Origin: Myoxocephalus aenaeus | Lineage: Eukaryota; Chordata; Actinopteri; Perciformes; Cottidae | Assembly (NCBI GenBank): GCA_038501785.1 | Contig: JBAMJR010000084.1 | Location: forward strand, 4,602,501 to 4,666,500 | Direction: 5' to 3' | DNA length: 64,000 nucleotides | Part shown: in pieces, positions 46,611 through 57,334 of the stretch | Position numbering within the stretch: position 1 is the first letter of the stretch | Layout of the letters: each line of letters starts with the position of its first letter | Program-made: the position numbers and the translations under genes | Notes under the pieces: generated by a model | What the model was told of the DNA's origin: nothing | Databases searched by the model: none | The model's input: only the letters and a program-made list of their open reading frames with translations

Positions 46611-46672
46611 GTGTGACCAGGTGACCCGGTGACCAGGTGACCCGGTGACCAGGTGACCCGGTGACCAGGTGA
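46611..46672. repeat. 16-bp minisatellite (GTGACCAGGTGACCCG)
   Basis: Almost four head-to-tail copies of GTGACCAGGTGACCCG. Each unit is itself two GGTGACC half-repeats. Confidence 0.93.
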
Positions 46673-49310
46673 CCGACACTCTCTCTGTAGTCTGGAGTTG
46701 TGGCCTTGGATCACTGTGGCCGCAGATGTTTCGGCAGTTACTCTGCTGCTGATGACTTTACAGAGAAGGGAAGCCACACAGGAGCACGTCTGCATGTCCT
46801 GGAGGTTCCTTCCTGTTTGGCCTCCAGTCTTCAAACCGAGACGTGTTTTTCTCGACCGCACAGAAAGGTTTGTTGACTAAACGATTGTCTCCTCAGTAGT
46901 ATTTCCATGTCAACGCTCTGAGATGACTCCCAACTTCAATGAGAGCCTTCCGTGTGCTTAACGTAATGCAGGGAGTCAACACGGGACAATGGCCGTCATC
47001 GGCAAACATCTCCTGGTTGGTTTGGTTTTTTAGGAACCAGATGGGTGGGGCTCGGCCTAAAAGACGGCTCCTGGAAGTTTTGACAATCAAATGAAAGCGT
47101 TTGCAGGTGCATTTACTCATCTTACGCAAACAGAAGAAAGAAACGAGTCCAACGTTCACGCAGGAGTCGCTCTCGGGTGCTGTGCTCCTCACTTTAGCTG
47201 CTGTTGTAAAGATGAAACATCTTCAATGCAAGTTTCTTTTCCAGCTACGTTTGTCCGTTGGAGAATGTGAAATAAAACATAGATGTTTGTGGAGGAGGAA
47301 GAGGCCAACCTGTGCACACTGAGCAAACACGCGGCTCATGACACACGTATAGCCGGCTTTCTTTGCTGCGACTTTACAAAAGGGGAATTTACTTTGCTCT
47401 CTATTGAACATGACTCATTTTGTTCAGTAAACCAGATATCGGTGCGTTGTGTAAACAAGGTCAGAGCGTCGTTTGAAGGAGTTGGAAGATATGAAAGCCT
47501 GGATAGGAGAGAAAAAGGGCGTGCAACCTTCACAATGACAATTGTCTGTGAGACAAATATAAGGTTTTGTTCAAATGTAAGAATGCAGGCACAGTGGGGA
47601 AAAAAAACAAGTGAAAGCAGCAGTCCACCAATTTAGTGTTGCACTTCCAGAAGGTGGTTGTTGTGAGGGACCGGTCCAAATAGAAGCAGCTTGTGATCAG
47701 ATATCCTAACTTTGAGTTCCATAGTTTGGGTAAAGCTAAAAAAAATGCTCAAACCTACATTTCCCATAATGCAAAGGGTGCATGACTGACCTGGCAAACA
47801 AAAACATGTTTTTATCATTGATATTTATTGCGATAGAAAGACATCTAAAAAATCTTCACCTTCGATTCAATACACTTTTAAAATTGGTTCCACCGTACTT
47901 AAAGGGTTAAATGCAATCTGGTCCACGTGAGAATTAAGAGGCCAGAAAATCAATGATGTGCTCTTGAAAACAATTTAATCATAAACACATTGGCTGTATA
48001 GATATGCATAGAGATGACTGGGGCAAAAAAAAGCATTGGCCACAAAGCATGGTAAAGAGACGAGGGCTGGTTTGCCGACATCCCATAAGAATCTCGCTCT
48101 GCCGACAGTCCGCCCTTGTTGACAGTCAGAGGCAGGTCCTCGCAGCATGCGGCCATAACTTTGAAAAAACTAAATATTATGTAGTTCGCCTCAGCTTAAT
48201 TTGCTGGACAGACACAGAGGTGCACATTCACTCACACACCTGATGGCATGATCCTCTTGTTGGCGATAATTAGGTTTTTCCTCTGGAGAATGAATGTTCT
48301 TTCCCCTTTTGTTCAAGCGATTCATGACGTACTTTTATAATTAGTGACAATTAAGCTTTTTCAAAGCGGACAAAGTGGACTGCAATTGTGAGGAGTCGAT
48401 GGCCGTGTCCTCACCTGGCCAATCAGAGTGGAATGGACATTAATAATCGCTCGACAGTTAAAAACAGCTGCAAACAAGCCTCTGAGCTCATGTGCGCATT
48501 GTTTTTTTTTTACAGTTCTGGTTCTGCTCCGCCCCTCCACAGGAGCGTCACCCTCCTCTAAAAGCAGGCCGGCTAACCTGCACTTAAAACCCGTAGTGGT
48601 TTTGGAGTAACGGGGCGTGGCAGCAGGGCTTTTCGGGGCTGCGAGGCCTCTGGAATGACGCTGCGGCGAAGCCCAGATAGCGTGGTCCCACCCACCGAAC
48701 AGCCCAAACCCGATTGGCCGTAAAGAAGTCTTTAATCGAGCCGTTGTCCTCGTGAGGTGGTGGTGAGTGTTTTGGCTCGCGGTGGAGAGATAGAGGCAAC
48801 AGTAAAAAAAATTCAAAAAGAGAGAGAGAGAGAGAGAGAGCTGGGGATCTATAGATCACTTTTCACCAGATAAAAACAGTTGCATCTATTCTATTTATTA
48901 ACACATAATGTATTCTCTGAACACTATATAAAGTAATAGTCCTCACTCTTAAATGAAGCTTCATCACAAAACTATTAATCGATATGTTTTCTAACATCAG
49001 ATATTATTAATTTAGCTGATTTACTCAAAGTTATACTTCAGCTTCATGTATTTGGAGTCTTCAAAGAAGGCGCTTTCTTCTGGAAGTGGAAATAAATGTC
49101 TGTGGATTTAACAAAGGTTTAAATGGATATTCTCCATATAATGTTGCAGAGTTTAAGAGATGAACGCGTCCCACGAATGTGTTTTATATGTAACGGGATA
49201 CATTTAATAAAATGTCTTAATGACGTGTAAATCAGTCACCACAGTAAACAGACTCTGTATGAAATAAGACGTAGAGTTAAACTGCTTGATATTCACGCAA
49301 AATATGCACG

Positions 49311-49316
49311 TTTATT
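49311..49316 (-). other. Poly(A) signal for the TRIM-like gene
   Basis: TTTATT on the plus strand reads AATAAA on the minus strand, 43 bases past the stop codon. Confidence 0.55.
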
Positions 49317-49358
49317 CCGTTCAATGAATAAAATCATTACATGAAACAAAGAGAATGA

Positions 49359-50426
49359 TTAGTTTCCTCCGACAGGAGTGATGATCAGAGGTGCAGAGTT
49401 TGTACCATCATCATTAAGACTAGGGCTGAAGTACGGGAAGAGTTTCTCCTTGAAGGAGCAGCCAGTAAAGGAGTAGATCAGAGCTGCAGCTTCTACGTCA
49501 TAGAAGGAGACCAGACCCTCCTCATAGTCCACGAACACCCCCACCTTCTGAGGCTGAGACTTCAGGGAGAAATTAACTGAAGAGTCTTCAAGAGCTGTGT
49601 ACTCATTTCCATGTATCAACCACATAGACCAGGAACCATCTTCAGGCCTCAGTAGGATCCCTCCTTTCCTGTTGATCGACTCTCTGACCACTCCCATAAT
49701 CCATCCAGTCTTTCCTTTAACTTGAACCTCAAAGTAAAATCTTCCTGAAGAGAAACTCTGCTTCGCTAAGACACAAGGATAAATAGAAAATCTCTCTGGG
49801 TTGTCTGGGAGATTCTTCCTCGCATCATTATCATTCACTTGTTTCCCGTCATCAGACAGGATGAGACGAGGATGAGCTGTATCAGGATCAAGAGTCACTT
49901 CCACTGCAAACCTCTGGACCCTCTTCAGCTTAACTTCCTGCTGCTTCTTCATCTTTTTACTGAGCGGCTCCTCCAGCTGAGACCCAGCTCTCCTCACAGT
50001 CCCCTCATATGAAGCTGGAGGAACACTGACCTTTGTCCAGTCCTTGGTGGGTGCTGGGAGGAGGATGTTTAGGGACTGGAAGCTCTGGAGGAGGTGGAGG
50101 TGGTCTTCAGTGTGTGAGAGCTGCTCCACCTCAGTGCTCATCTTCATCAGCTCACAGATTTCCTGTTCCGGCTTTTTGATGAAGTCTTCAGCCCCTTTCT
50201 TTGTTGTTCTCTGCTTCTCTTCTATCGTACTGATGAGCTCGTTCAGTTTTCTCTCAGCAGACTCCTTCAGATCAGTGAAGACCTGAACACCTCCTGCTTT
50301 CTCTCCGTCTGCATCTTCCTCACTGAGCTCCACCAGGCGTTTCACGTCCTGAATCTTCAGTCGTCTCTTCTGGATCATCTCTTGGCGAAACTCATCTTCA
50401 GACAGCTGATTGCTGGCAGCAGCCAT
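49359..50426 (-). CDS. RING-less TRIM-type protein: coiled coil plus PRY-SPRY (B30.2), 355 aa
   Basis: A single open frame from ATG (50426) to TAA (49359). Residues 1-13, MAAASNQLSEDEF, look like the first residues of fish TRIM RING domains (LSEEQF), but no RING Cys/His pattern or B-box follows. Residues 15-115 are a charged coiled coil (EMIQKRRLKIQDVKRLVELS; KRTT/KKGAEDFIK). PRY starts near FAVEVTLDPDTAHPRLILSD (about residue 171). SPRY has RFYFEVQV, GWIMGVVRESINRK, VGVFVDYEEGLVSFYD and LFPYFSPS, the usual B30.2 landmarks with FEVQV in place of WEVEV. Full fish TRIMs of this type are about 450-550 aa. Without RING it should not act as a ubiquitin ligase by itself; it could be a decoy or partner of full TRIMs (inference). 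It lies antisense in the presumed sox6 intron. The closest kin I recognise are TRIM21/TRIM39-like fish proteins; no orthologue is claimed. Confidence 0.85.
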   Translation of the reverse strand: MAAASNQLSEDEFRQEMIQKRRLKIQDVKRLVELSEEDADGEKAGGVQVFTDLKESAERKLNELISTIEEKQRTTKKGAEDFIKKPEQEICELMKMSTEVEQLSHTEDHLHLLQSFQSLNILLPAPTKDWTKVSVPPASYEGTVRRAGSQLEEPLSKKMKKQQEVKLKRVQRFAVEVTLDPDTAHPRLILSDDGKQVNDNDARKNLPDNPERFSIYPCVLAKQSFSSGRFYFEVQVKGKTGWIMGVVRESINRKGGILLRPEDGSWSMWLIHGNEYTALEDSSVNFSLKSQPQKVGVFVDYEEGLVSFYDVEAAALIYSFTGCSFKEKLFPYFSPSLNDDGTNSAPLIITPVGGN

Positions 50427-50625
50427 GTCTACAAACTGAGAACGAAAGTCAAAGTGTGACTAAAAACGATTTGAATTCATTTGAATACACATAGAAACAC
50501 AGTAAATATCATCAGCTGTCACTCACCAGTATTTAGATCAGCTGTTGTGAAAATCCCGATGAGCAAAGTGTAATATTTTTCTTTCAACGGAAACATAACA
50601 GATTTGTCTCGACTGTTGCCCTGAC
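50427..50625 (-). other. 5' UTR intron and noncoding first exon of the TRIM-like gene (probable)
   Basis: On the minus strand TTTCGTTCTCAG|TTTGTAGAC precedes the ATG (exon edge 50435), and AAATACTG|GTGAGTGACA gives a consensus donor at 50527/50526. A noncoding exon of roughly 95 bases would end there. A spliced 5' UTR argues against a processed pseudogene. Confidence 0.55.
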
Positions 50626-50654
50626 AACAATCAGTTTCACCTAAGGAACTGACA

Positions 50655-50691
50655 TAGAAGCCCCGCCTCTTCTGTAGAAGCCCCGCCTCTT
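50655..50691 (-). promoter_or_regulatory. Tandem GC-box-like motif upstream of the TRIM-like gene
   Basis: TAGAAGCCCCGCCTCTT occurs twice with a 20-base period, 30-70 bases upstream of the inferred noncoding exon. It could bind Sp-type factors. Weak evidence. Confidence 0.3.
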
Positions 50692-50999
50692 CCACAGCTC
50701 TGTTTGGGAGGTTAACCCTAACCCTCCAGGTTTACTATAGTTACAGACATGTGGCAGTTTAATCTCTGTAGGGAAACTATTATTTATTTTTTTATCTTCC
50801 TTTTCCTGCAGCCACCAGAACCCTTTTCACCAAAAGAAGTCGGTCCCACATGTAAACAATAAATATGTTTGTGTCACTTTACAGTCCAATGCAGCTCTGC
50901 AACAATCTTACTGGCTCAGCTCACTGTGATGCTCTAACCTCCTCATGTAATACGTACTTCTTATATATTTGTTGTTGAATCAGAGGAGGACGTTGAGTA

Positions 51000-51388
51000 C
51001 CGTAAAAGTCGGGTTACAAGCCGCTCCTACCTCTGGTCAGTGTCCCCGCTGTAGCAAGCTAGGAGCAGCGCTAGCTAGCGCTGCTGCTAGCTCCCCGCTG
51101 CTGCTGCTACCGGCCGCCGCTGCTGCTACTGCCCGCTGCTGCTACTACTGCCCGCGTCCCCTCTGCCCAAGTCGGGTGTCGAGCCTGGTCCTGCTACCTT
51201 CGGTGGTTTTCGGGGAGCTAGCGGAGCGCTAGCGGAAGTTAGCGGAGCGCTAGCGGAAGTTAGCGGAGAGCTAGCGGAAGTTAGCGGGGAAGTAACGGAG
51301 CGCTAGCAGGAACCCCAGCTGGCTACAGTGGGGAGCTAACGGGGACACTGACCGAAGGTAGTAGCGCCTCGTAAACTGACTTTTACGG
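51000..51388 (+). mobile_element. TA-flanked MITE family 'CCGTA', copy 5 (389 bp)
   Basis: The ends are CCGTAAAAGTCGGGTTACAA and the inverse of CCGTAAAAGTCAGTTTACGA. TA flanks lie at 50998-50999 and 51389-51390. It is longer than the others because of a tandem GGAGCGCTAGCGGAAGTTAG. Confidence 0.92.
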
Positions 51389-51805
51389 TAGTGTGCAGTC
51401 TGGTCAAGCCTTTAATAAACACTCCTAAAAGAAAACAAAAAAGCCAACGAAAAGCCAACTAAAATAAATCAGTGCAATTATATCCAAAACCCAGTAATTT
51501 TACATACTACAAACAATATTATTCATCACTACACTGTTGAGTAGACACCAGGAAACACATCAATAAATGTATCTCTGAGAAGCAACACCATAAAGAAATG
51601 AAGATGACACCCTGAGTGACAGAATAACACAAAAGAGAAAGTAATGGCCGATCACATCCAGATGAAAACAAGTTCCCACTGAATATACATCTGTGACCAC
51701 GGATGACAACACGTCTTCATCCACCGGTGAGCGTTCACGTCTCTAATCGAATCACATCCTCCTGTTGACTGTAGTGGCAGTAGTTTAGTCTGAAAACTTT
51801 GTCTA

Positions 51806-51806
51806 T

Positions 51807-51853
<47 letters not shown>
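51806..51853. repeat. (ATAG)n microsatellite
   Basis: Twelve ATAG tetramers next to the TRIM fragment. Confidence 0.95.
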
Positions 51854-51854
51854 T

Positions 51855-52010
51855 GGATCAGACAGTTTGATTGGCAGGACGGATGATCAGAGGGGCGGGG
51901 TTTTGGACCACCATCATTCCGACAGGGGCTGAAGAATGGGAAGATTTTCTCAGTGAAGGAGAGCTGCAGCTTTTACGTCATAGAAGGAGACCAGACCCTC
52001 CTCATACTTT
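51855..52010 (-). pseudogene. Decayed PRY-SPRY 3' fragment of a second TRIM-like gene
   Basis: The minus strand reads YEEGLVSFYDVKAAA, then jumps by a deletion of about 30 bases to a shifted frame meaning FTEKIFPFFSP. These match the last 50 residues of the gene at 49359-50426. The nucleotide match is high over TACGTCATAGAAGGAGACCA and GACCCTCCTCATA, then stops abruptly. The 5' part is absent. Confidence 0.8.
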
Positions 52011-53194
52011 CTGGCTCAGAATAGAAACGTACCGGCCAGCTCTGAGACACACATGAGCTTCACTCCTCGTGTCATACAGTGTGTCATGCAGTTCCCAGGG
52101 CGGTACGGCGCCTGGGGGAACGTATTCATGAAAAAGAGACACTCCTGACACACGCTCCTGGCTCATGTCTATTTTTTTTTCTTCCGTACGGCATGCTATG
52201 TTCTGTACACGCCGTTGGATTAGCACTAGCGTGGAGTGCGGTGTTCAGTGATGGCGGGGCGGTGCAGAGAGGAGCGGCGCTGGCTCGGGTATCCAGCTGA
52301 CTGGGCTCAGACCTCGGGTTTCCGCCACGTAACCCAACACACTCTACATGGTATGGCGGACAGCGGCGCCGTGGCCCGCTGACATTTGTGCCAGAGACAC
52401 ACACACACGCACAAGAATAGGCGAGATGCACTCAATTGCAACGTTGGCAGCATTGTGCATGGGGACCCACCTGTTGGGCGTCTAATATGAACCGTGTGTT
52501 TTTGTTTTAGCAGTTCAGCCCAAGATGAGACAACAACCGACTCAAAAACAACCAATCAGGACAATCGCACTACTGTATTGCCGGAGGTGGTTCGTTTGGC
52601 TTGGCTGGCGGCCGGTGTGTAACCGAATAAAATGGCCCTTTGCCACAGTCCCTCCAGTCCACGGTTCCCCGTAGGAGGGCCTGCTGTTTTCAGGGAGGGA
52701 AATCGCTGCCTCAGCAAGCTGTTTAGTCTCATGCTCAAGGAGCTTACACTGTGTCTCCCTGTTTAATATGGGAAACATACGTAGGCTGGCCTGTGATGTC
52801 AATTGTTATTGCTGGAGGCCTGCTATAGGAAAGAAAAAAAAAAATCTCATTTGCCTTTGTAAAGCACTGTAGTGAAAAGGAGCTTATGTCATAAAGACGC
52901 TATTGTGGCCTGCCGTGTGTGTGTGTGTCTTTAAGTGTCACCTACTTTGACTCACATTGTGGATTTTGCGTGTGTTTTCCTCACATTTGAACAGGTTACA
53001 GTTTGTAGGGAGTTAAGCCCGACGTTTATGAATGAGAGCCGCTACTGTAGCGGCCATAAATTATAGCGTATTTTCTCCCAGCCTGCTCCCTTTTATTTTT
53101 TTATTTAATGTGCTCTTTGTCGCTGTGCAGCTCCCTGGCTTTAAGGTGAAGGGACGATGGAGGAGGTCACAATTCGACAAAACCCAAACACTTA

Positions 53195-53312
53195 CATGTG
53201 TTCCCTGATCCGATGTGAGGTCCCGGGACAGGGATGTCGCATGTGTACTGATTGAAAAGCCCTCCGATTTTGGGCTGTACAAAATAAACTGAATTGAATT
53301 GAATTGAAAGGA
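53195..53312 (+). repeat. LINE/SINE-type 3' end, family C (copy 3)
   Basis: CCTGATCCGATGTGAGGTCC, CGGGACAGGGATGTCGCATG, TTTTGGGCTGTACAAAATAA and a (TTGAA)n tail. Confidence 0.65.
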
Positions 53313-54529
53313 ACGAAGAGTCTCGCTTGATTTACACAAAATATAGTCAGCGCTCACCAAATTAATATTTATGAAACTTGTCCATCTGCCCAGTTCCACG
53401 CGTGGAGCGGTCTCTGTGGTTGAACTCCTACATTTCCAGCTGCAAATGAGCGTAAACGTGTCTGCTTAAAATATCCTCCATCGACTTCTCTCCCCCCCCC
53501 CCCCCCGGATTATTTAACCTTTTTTAAACAGCTCCAAATTGAGAGTGTGAGTAGCCTCATAAAATGACGAGGACGGAAAAATGCAGCGTAGCCGATATCA
53601 GATCAATAACCGCTGGACCATAAATCACTTAGGTTGAACCTCACTGACCTCCAGCAGGCAAGAAGCAGAAACAATGCACTTATACGTGCATGGGGGAAAA
53701 AGTATTTTGGAAAAAATCAAGTAAAGGACAAAAAAAAAGGTAGGTGTTTGTATCACGCTTTAAAATTAAATATGTGTATTGATTCTTTAGAGAAAAAAAA
53801 AAACGGGCAGTTTGAGTTTGGCACATCAGATAAACTGTGTTGGATTTCTCTGATGAATAAAAATTGGAGACACGTGTGGGAGGAGATTGAACTAAAACAT
53901 TTTATATTTATTGCTACCACTGTGTTTTTTTTTTCTTCTTCTTCAACCATTCCTGACGACCACCTCCTCCATCTCAGCCTGCCTCTCCGTGTTTTTTTTA
54001 CGGAGCTGCAGATTTGTGCTCCGTCCTCTAAATCATTTACCTCTCTCGCAGATTACTCCCTGCTGGAATATTGGCCTGATGGACGTTTTTTCTTTTCTTT
54101 TTTTTCCTCCCTCGCTCTGCTTCCCCAGTGGACTCATTTACATTTATGCACGCAGCAATTAATTACAGGCTGGCGCTGGCCTTGTAAATTAAAAGGGAGC
54201 CCAGGTCGGCCTCATTATTGCCCCTGACAGTTAGAGCCTTGTTTGGGTCGTGACAGCGTTGACTTCCGGCTGGTTGACTGGTCTTCATACATCTGATATC
54301 ACTTTGCAGCAAATGAAGAAAATGTACTTTCCTCATGAATAAGATTTTTTTTTTTACTTACTGAAAACCAAAAAAACATTTTGCGAGTTTAATTTGCTAT
54401 ACTCCACAAACGTTTTCTCTCTCTCTCTCTTTGCAGCCTGAGGTCGTCATTCCAGGCCGTGTGTTTTGCCGTCCGCCTCATGCCTTCTGTGTGTTTTGGG
54501 GGTCTTTCATCCAAATACTCGCAGAGGTT

Positions 54530-54562
54530 TTTTCTTCTTCTTCTTCTTCTTCTTCTTCTTCT
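54530..54562. repeat. (TTC)n trinucleotide repeat
   Basis: About 10 TTC units. Confidence 0.93.
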
Positions 54563-55307
54563 ATAGACCCAGGAGTCAGACAGGCGACTTCTCACGGTAT
54601 TGGCCTTTTCATGCGAAGACGCTCCAACTTTTTTCCGGCTCCTTTCCCCACAAGGCCCTCCTTTCTTCTCTGTCACGCAGCGATGTGTTTGTGCATACCT
54701 TACCCGCTCGACAAAAGAAGGGAGAGATCCTATTCACTTCTGCCTTTGACATTCGCCTCTTGTTTTTACAATCTTTCCAAGGCGTGCTGTTTGCACAGTG
54801 GAACAGGCTTTGTCTTGAAGAAGCGGCACAATGGCGAGCGCCATAATGTAATCTCCTCAGGGTAGTGAGCAGAGGGGCGAGGTTGAGACGTATGTGCTGG
54901 CGCTTGCCCCTACCAACCCTCTCCCTCCCTCCTGCCCTTTACTTTTGCAATATTTCATGTTAACAGCGACTTAGGAGAGAATACATGTTGTCACTTAAGC
55001 CTCTCTAATGTTCACCTAGGTCTTTTGTGAAGGGGACACAAAGGCTTTTCACTCATGCAAACATCCCCTTCCCTCATTCCACCTATTAAAGGTGTTCTGT
55101 AGCAGTCTGCCCACCCACATGCATATCTGCAGCCCTGTGCTTTCTTTTTCTTCTTTTAGCAACAAAACCACAACACATTTATATGGAAACATTATCTTTC
55201 CTCCCAGCTGAAGGAAGTGTTTTATCAGCTTCAACCCAAACAGACAGGGGATCAAAGTTCTGAGCTTTGTAGCGAGGTCAGTGTGCTTTAACACTAGAAA
55301 GGCGATG

Positions 55308-55490
55308 TTTTTACGTTATCGACCTATCGTACAATGTACGGACATAGCCTCGATCATTTTTACGTTATCGACTTATTGTACGATGTATGGACATAGCCTC
55401 GATCTTCTTTACGTTATCGACCTATCGTACGAAGTACGGACATAGTCTCGATCTTTTTACGTTTGCGACTTATCGTACGATAAATTAAAT
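55308..55490. repeat. 49-bp minisatellite, ~3.7 copies
   Basis: ACGTTATCG starts at 55313, 55362 and 55411, and its variant ACGTTTGCG at 55459, so the period is 49, 49 and 48. Each unit carries TATCGTACGA-like palindromes and GGACATAGCCTCGATC. Confidence 0.92.
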
Positions 55491-57109
55491 AAAAAAGCAT
55501 TTTATCCAACGTGATGCGAGACTAAGCAGCAGGGTTTTTACTGACCTTTATAAGACTTGGGCATTGCGCAGACATTGCAAAACATTTTTAATAAAGTCCA
55601 TGCTATTTTTATTATTTATTTTCAATATTGTTATATATTTTCACACGTCCAAATCCAATGTCTTAAAATTCCTTAAGAATTAAAGTAAATTGTAAGGATC
55701 TAGCTGCATTATATTACTAACATAATATTATTATATCACATGCAAAAACTTGTTATAAATGACAATAATATCGTTAATCGCAATTATTTCGGGGATAATT
55801 TTTTTCTTCTTAATGCAATTACGTTTTCTCCCAAACATATGAGTCAGAGCAAATGATACGCAATAAACCTGTTTTGGCAACACAGCAACTGACATCTGCC
55901 AACTCTGATCAAAGAGCGAGCCTTCAGCCGTCATGTGAAACCTCAGACGTCGTAGGTTTGACGTCTATCAGAGTCAAATTGTGATTGATTGTGTGTGAAA
56001 TGCAGTAAAATAATAGATCTGTGCTAATTGGAGGAGGATAAGTCGCTTGAAAGCGCTACGAGGCCCGGACAACGCCGCCGGCGGTCCTCCGAGAGTCGAC
56101 GTGTGCTACGAGCTCATCGTTTATGGGTCACGTGACCCTCATTCTGGTTTAATTGCCCACATGATTCATTGGAAGCATATTTCGTTTCCTATGGTGCCGA
56201 CATGGAAGTGGCAGCGCAGAGCCTCATGTGGCGCGGAGCCTCATTGAGAGAGCTTCTGTCTCATAGAGATCCATTGTTCCGACTCCAGTGCGTCCGCACA
56301 AGTGGCACTGACAGCTGCGACAAGACAACATTTGGGACCGTGCATATTTTGTTTGCGTTTGAATGCGTGCATTCATTGTGCAGGTGCAGCCATCGCTCTT
56401 GAACGCAACGCAGTATATCTCCTTGACGGGCGGCATATCTCTTACCTCTCTTGTTACTGATGTCACGGCTTTGCTTTTTCTTGCAAAAAAAAAAAAGAAA
56501 GGCCTTTTTTTTATGGTTCTGCCGCTCCAAGTTGCTTTTGCAGCGGTCTGGTGACATGTGGCATTTCACAGCAGTTGGACAGCGGGCCAAAAAGGTAGCT
56601 GTTACTTCCTGCAGTTGTCAGGAGGAGCCTGGGACGGCTTTATAGCCGGGTCCCTTCTGTCAGCTCGCCTCAGAGGTGGAGGAGAATGCATCTCCTAATA
56701 TTTGTCACGTCCCATCACACAGCATGGAGATATTCGGTTCACAAACTCGGTTTACAAGCTGTAAATCAATAGCACTTTTATATTGTGACTTTATGATTCC
56801 ACTTAAAGCCAAAAGATGACAATACTGAATTACGACCCTACTTTCTTTGTCTTGGCTTGGACGAGTCTGAAGCCTTGGTTAAAAAAAATTAAAATCTGTA
56901 TCGACGTTGCAGTTCCCGGAGGGTTAATATTCTTCAAAAGTCTTATTGAAATATATCTATATTCATGAACTCTCGTGCCACTCCCTCGATGAGTCGTAAA
57001 ACGTGTGCGCACAGTTATTTACACTCATCTGCCTGCACCACGCCCCAATCCTACGTATTAACAAAGTGGAAGTGCACCTTTGAATGAATGTGTTGAGAGA
57101 GTATTCACA

Positions 57110-57111
<2 letters not shown>

Positions 57112-57178
<67 letters not shown>
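57112..57178. repeat. (TA)n microsatellite
   Basis: Pure TA dinucleotides. Confidence 0.95.
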
Positions 57179-57180
<2 letters not shown>

Positions 57181-57282
57181 ACATGTCAGTGTTTGCAGAA
57201 AACACACAGGCCGTTTTGTGCAGAATTCATGTATGTTAGTGTGAATGCCAGTGTGTTTCTGCACACGAGGCTTTTGCCGAAT

Positions 57283-57286
<4 letters not shown>

Positions 57287-57322
<36 letters not shown>
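57287..57322. repeat. (GT)n microsatellite
   Basis: Pure GT followed by a short GA run. Confidence 0.95.

Positions 57323-57334
<12 letters not shown>

Larger units (their letters stand above)
40745..49300 (+). other. Presumed sox6 5' intron, part 1
   Basis: No exon was recognised. Contents: (TA)n 41027-41086, a G run 41832-41845, (GA)n 42460-42512, a C run 42865-42884, (CTT)n 43133-43180, (GT)n 44395-44451, (CA)n 45034-45069, a T run 45558-45579 and a 16-bp minisatellite 46611-46672. CpG-rich patches lie near 41910-42030, 42200-42430 and 42770-42800. Confidence 0.6.

Noticed and set aside
50711..50726. TTAACCCTAACCCTCC, telomere-like repeat
   Set aside because: Only two units; likely chance.
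53634..54227. 197-aa plus-strand frame
   Set aside because: Low complexity, Phe/Ser-rich from T-rich DNA; no splice or domain support.
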